NCBI GenBank assembly: GCA_016649925.1
Contig: JAENWO010000074.1
Location: 1-9,457 of the forward strand
Length of the DNA stretch: 9,457 nucleotides
Source of the DNA: Actinomycetales bacterium
GTDB taxonomy: Bacteria; Actinomycetota; Actinomycetes; Actinomycetales; Beutenbergiaceae
Reading direction: 5' to 3'
The translations under genes were made by a program, and so were the position numbers. A model generated the notes under the pieces. That model was given only the letters and a program-made list of their open reading frames with translations, was not told the origin of the DNA and searched no databases. This document shows, piece by piece, positions 7,883 through 9,457 of this stretch; position 1 is the first letter of the stretch; every line of letters starts with the position of its first letter.

Positions 7883-8731
7883 TCAATGCGTGCCGGTGAC
7901 GTGCTCGGGCGTGTCCAGGACCTGCCCGGGAAGGATGAGATCGGGGTCGGCGCCGATGACGTCGACGTTCGCCCGGTACCAGCGGGGCCACTCAGCGGCG
8001 ATCCGGGCATCGGAGGCCTCGTTGGGGAGCGTCGAGGCAGCGATGGTCCACAGCGACTCACCGCTCGAGACGATGTGGTCGGCCCGGTCCTGACCTTCGG
8101 CTTCCGGTGCTTCCACGGTGCCTGAGGTCGACGCCGGCAACGTCGGTGTCTCCGGCGGTGTACCCGGTGTCTCCGGCGGTGCGCCCGGTGTCTCCGGCGG
8201 TGTACCCGGAGCGGCTTCGGTGGCGGGAGCGGGCGGGGCGTCAGACCCTGCTCCGGCGCCCTGGGACGAGGCGCCGCCGGCGGTCGCGCCCCAGGTGAGG
8301 TCCTCGCTGAGGGTGTCGGCGGTGACCGTCGGAGCCGGCTCGGGCGGGGGAGGCGCCGCGTGGGCGGGCGAGAGCAGCACCCCCGCGGTGAGCACCGCAC
8401 CCGCACCGGCTCCCACCAGGCGACGAACCAGCGGTGCGCCCGCCCGGTCGACCACCCGCTCACCCCAGCGCCACGCCCGGCCGGCGGCTCGAACCGCCAG
8501 GCAGACGGTGCTGACCAGAGCAGTGGCGGTGTACCAGAGGAGGAGCGCGGAACCGCACCACATGATGCCCGCGCCGACGACCTCGTCGATGTGGGGTGCT
8601 GTGGGGACCGACGTCAGGGTGAAGCCGTGGCGCAGCAGGGCCCAGGCGCCGACCCCCGAGCCGCCCGCGACGAGCAGGGAGACAGCGAGGCGATGGACGA
8701 TCGTGAGACCGGAAAGCTGAGGAAGCATCAT
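7883..8731 (-). CDS. Membrane-anchored LysM domain protein
   Basis: This 282-residue protein has hydrophobic segments at about 10-33, 51-80 and 104-125, the last ending in an SPAHA-APP site that resembles a signal-peptidase motif. A long Pro/Ala/Gly/Thr-rich linker (about 126-217) follows, then one C-terminal LysM domain (about 219-273): DHIVSSGESLWTIAASTL, then RIAAEWPRWYRANVDVIGADPDLILPGQVLDTP. LysM binds N-acetylglucosamine-containing glycans such as peptidoglycan, so the protein probably tethers the membrane to the wall. No catalytic domain is present. The linker holds three PGTPPET/PGAPPET heptapeptides (175-195) from a 21-bp DNA repeat. Two adjacent ATGs exist (8731, 8728); GAGG sits at 6 nt from the second, so the true start may be 8728. 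It probably leads an operon with the Rv3235-family gene and diverges from the downstream hypothetical gene. Confidence 0.85.
   Translation of the reverse strand: MMLPQLSGLTIVHRLAVSLLVAGGSGVGAWALLRHGFTLTSVPTAPHIDEVVGAGIMWCGSALLLWYTATALVSTVCLAVRAAGRAWRWGERVVDRAGAPLVRRLVGAGAGAVLTAGVLLSPAHAAPPPPEPAPTVTADTLSEDLTWGATAGGASSQGAGAGSDAPPAPATEAAPGTPPETPGAPPETPGTPPETPTLPASTSGTVEAPEAEGQDRADHIVSSGESLWTIAASTLPNEASDARIAAEWPRWYRANVDVIGADPDLILPGQVLDTPEHVTGTH
8145..8207 (-). repeat. 3 x 21-bp tandem repeat encoding PG(T/A)PPET in the LysM protein linker
   Basis: Three 21-bp units (8145-8165, 8166-8186, 8187-8207) differ only in the middle one (cg for ta). On the coding (minus) strand they encode three heptapeptides in the Pro-rich linker between the membrane part and the LysM domain. 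Confidence 0.92.
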
Positions 8732-8864
8732 CCACCTCGCCCTCGAGTTCGTTGAGTATCACTACGTGTCGGTTCGTGCATGTGACTATGACTAGGTGTA
8801 GTGCCTCGTGAGTCTCGTGTCCAGAGCGGGGGCGAGCTGTGGACATCGTCCCTACTGTGACCAC
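8732..8864. promoter_or_regulatory. Divergent intergenic promoter region (LysM gene / hypothetical gene)
   Basis: This 133-bp gap must drive the LysM operon leftwards and the hypothetical gene rightwards. Its middle (about 8748-8805) is clearly richer in A/T than surrounding DNA. It contains an inverted pair of 6-bp arms (cactac 8760-8765 and gtagtg 8798-8803) and a direct hexamer repeat gactat/gactag (8784-8795). A GATACT-like -10 on the minus strand (8760-8755) is weak. No operator can be assigned. Confidence 0.45.
8853..8858 (+). promoter_or_regulatory. Candidate -10 hexamer TACTGT, leaderless start of hypothetical gene
   Basis: TACTGT (TANNNT) is followed by exactly 6 nt and then ATG 8865. 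No Shine-Dalgarno sequence precedes that ATG. The same geometry occurs at 1629 and 2666. It supports ATG 8865 over the open frame extending back to 8808. Confidence 0.62.
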
Positions 8865-9371
8865 ATGCGGTGGGACGACCTGTTCGAAGACCTCCAGGCG
8901 CAGTTCGCCGCCGCAGAGCGGGTCGTCGACGACGTCCGGGTGGTCGAGCTCGCCGAGGCGGAGGTTGCGTCAACGTCCTTCTCGGACCGGTGGCGGGCTC
9001 GACGTGGTGAGCAGCTGACGCTTCGACTGAGGGACGGCAGCGACCGGTCCGGAACGGTGGTCGACGTGGCGACCGCCTGGATCGTGATCGGCACCGGCGA
9101 GCGGCGCAGCCTCGTCCCTCGCCACGCGGTCGCGGTGGCGTGGTCGCTCGCGGGCGCCGCACCCGAACCCAGCCGGGTGGAGCGCGCACTGGGCCTGGGG
9201 CATGTCCTGCGCGCCCTCGCACACGAGGGCAGCGCCGTCGTCCTCCACACGCTGGCCGGGGCGCACCGCGGGCGCCTCGTGCGGGTCGGTGCCGATCATT
9301 GCGACCTGATCACGGTCGCCGGGACGATCACCGTCCCGTGGGACGCGCTGCTCTCGGTGGACTCGGCCTAG
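8865..9371 (+). CDS. Conserved-looking actinobacterial hypothetical protein with two Sm/SH3-like halves
   Basis: This 168-residue protein has no signal peptide or membrane segment. It begins with an amphipathic helix (MRWDDLFEDLQAQFAAAERV, then about 21-45), an opening I recall from actinobacterial hypothetical proteins near LysM and HTH genes, but I cannot assign a function. Two halves look alike: about 49-92 (QLTLRLRDGSDRSGTVVDV, then WIVIGTGERRSLVPRHAVAV) and about 122-165 (SAVVLHTLAGAHRGRLVRVG, then HCDLITVAGTITVPWDALLSV). In each, a hydrophobic strand, a glycine turn with G(T/R)(V/L), a strand ending in a DV or VG turn, a further strand and a final V/L-rich strand suggest a small beta-barrel of the Sm/SH3/KOW kind. 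A linker helix (about 103-120, VERALGLGHVLRALAH) separates them. Start chosen from TACTGT 6 nt upstream. It diverges from the LysM operon. Confidence 0.72.
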   Translation: MRWDDLFEDLQAQFAAAERVVDDVRVVELAEAEVASTSFSDRWRARRGEQLTLRLRDGSDRSGTVVDVATAWIVIGTGERRSLVPRHAVAVAWSLAGAAPEPSRVERALGLGHVLRALAHEGSAVVLHTLAGAHRGRLVRVGADHCDLITVAGTITVPWDALLSVDSA

Positions 9372-9457
9372 CTGGTGTCGCGTGTCGGAAATGGCTTTCT
9401 GGTGTTTGTTTACGAGTAAGGTAAGTATTTGGTGATCCCGTTCGAGATGTAGGTGCC
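9372..9457. other. Terminal intergenic stretch, AT-richer patch, no callable gene
   Basis: The last 86 bp are intergenic as far as can be seen. A patch around 9386-9430 is unusually A/T-rich for this window and includes a gtaag direct doublet (9416-9425) and a TANNNT match TAAGGT (9417-9422). The in-frame codons after it soon meet TAG, so no ORF starts here. It may be the promoter of the next gene outside the window. Confidence 0.4.

Noticed and set aside
7137..7991. Minus-strand open frame with PGQT(A/V) repeats across the 15-bp array
   Set aside because: The repeat peptide is a translation of the intergenic array, and the rest overlaps the Rv3235-family gene in a different frame without motifs.
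9372..9457. Possible start of an HTH/excisionase-type gene at the right edge
   Set aside because: Starts such as TTG 9429, GTG 9432 and ATG 9447 share a frame that reaches TAG at 9450-9452, and the window ends too soon to judge any other frame.

Overview
The window looks like chromosomal core DNA from a high-GC Gram-positive actinobacterium, most likely of the order Micrococcales (Cellulomonas/Oerskovia/Georgenia-like). The evidence is very high GC (about 70% by eye, with strong G/C bias at third codon positions), a run of actinobacterial families (LpqB, an Rv3235-family protein, long-form HPF, a SecA1-type SecA), GTG starts, and -10 hexamers of the form TANNNT without a recognisable -35. The genus is inferred from gene order and style, not proven.

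Layout. Positions 2-601 hold the 3' end of lpqB, the lipoprotein partner of the MtrAB two-component system. A 19-bp tandem repeat follows, then comF (758-1600), a zinc-ribbon phosphoribosyltransferase. The 223-bp gap before hpf (1824-2477, ribosome hibernation factor) holds a promoter-like hexamer placed exactly for a leaderless 42-codon ORF (1641-1769). hpf ends in a strong intrinsic terminator. A 33-bp tandem duplication precedes a YcaQ/AlkX-type DNA glycosylase (2678-3913) that appears leaderless. A duplicated leader of about 67 bp and a candidate promoter precede secA (4146-7136), the preprotein translocase ATPase, here with a Gly/Ala heptapeptide-repeat tail and no cysteine. All of these genes are on the plus strand.

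secA converges on a two-gene minus-strand unit: a membrane-anchored LysM protein (7883-8731) followed by a soluble Rv3235-family protein (7286-7828). The convergent gap contains a 4 x 15-bp tandem repeat. Divergent from the LysM gene is a plus-strand hypothetical gene (8865-9371) that appears to carry two Sm/SH3-like beta-barrel halves and again has a leaderless promoter arrangement. The last 86 bp hold a relatively AT-rich patch with no gene that can be called.

How the genes relate. The window mixes envelope functions (lpqB, secA, LysM protein), translation and stress maintenance (hpf), and DNA uptake or repair (comF, the glycosylase). There is no mobile element, CRISPR array, tRNA or rRNA. 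No defence or biosynthetic system is evident. The points of most interest are the leaderless small ORF in the hpf leader, the recurring TANNNT-6 nt-start geometry, independent short tandem duplications in four intergenic gaps and two coding linkers, and the unstudied LysM/Rv3235/double-barrel neighbourhood.
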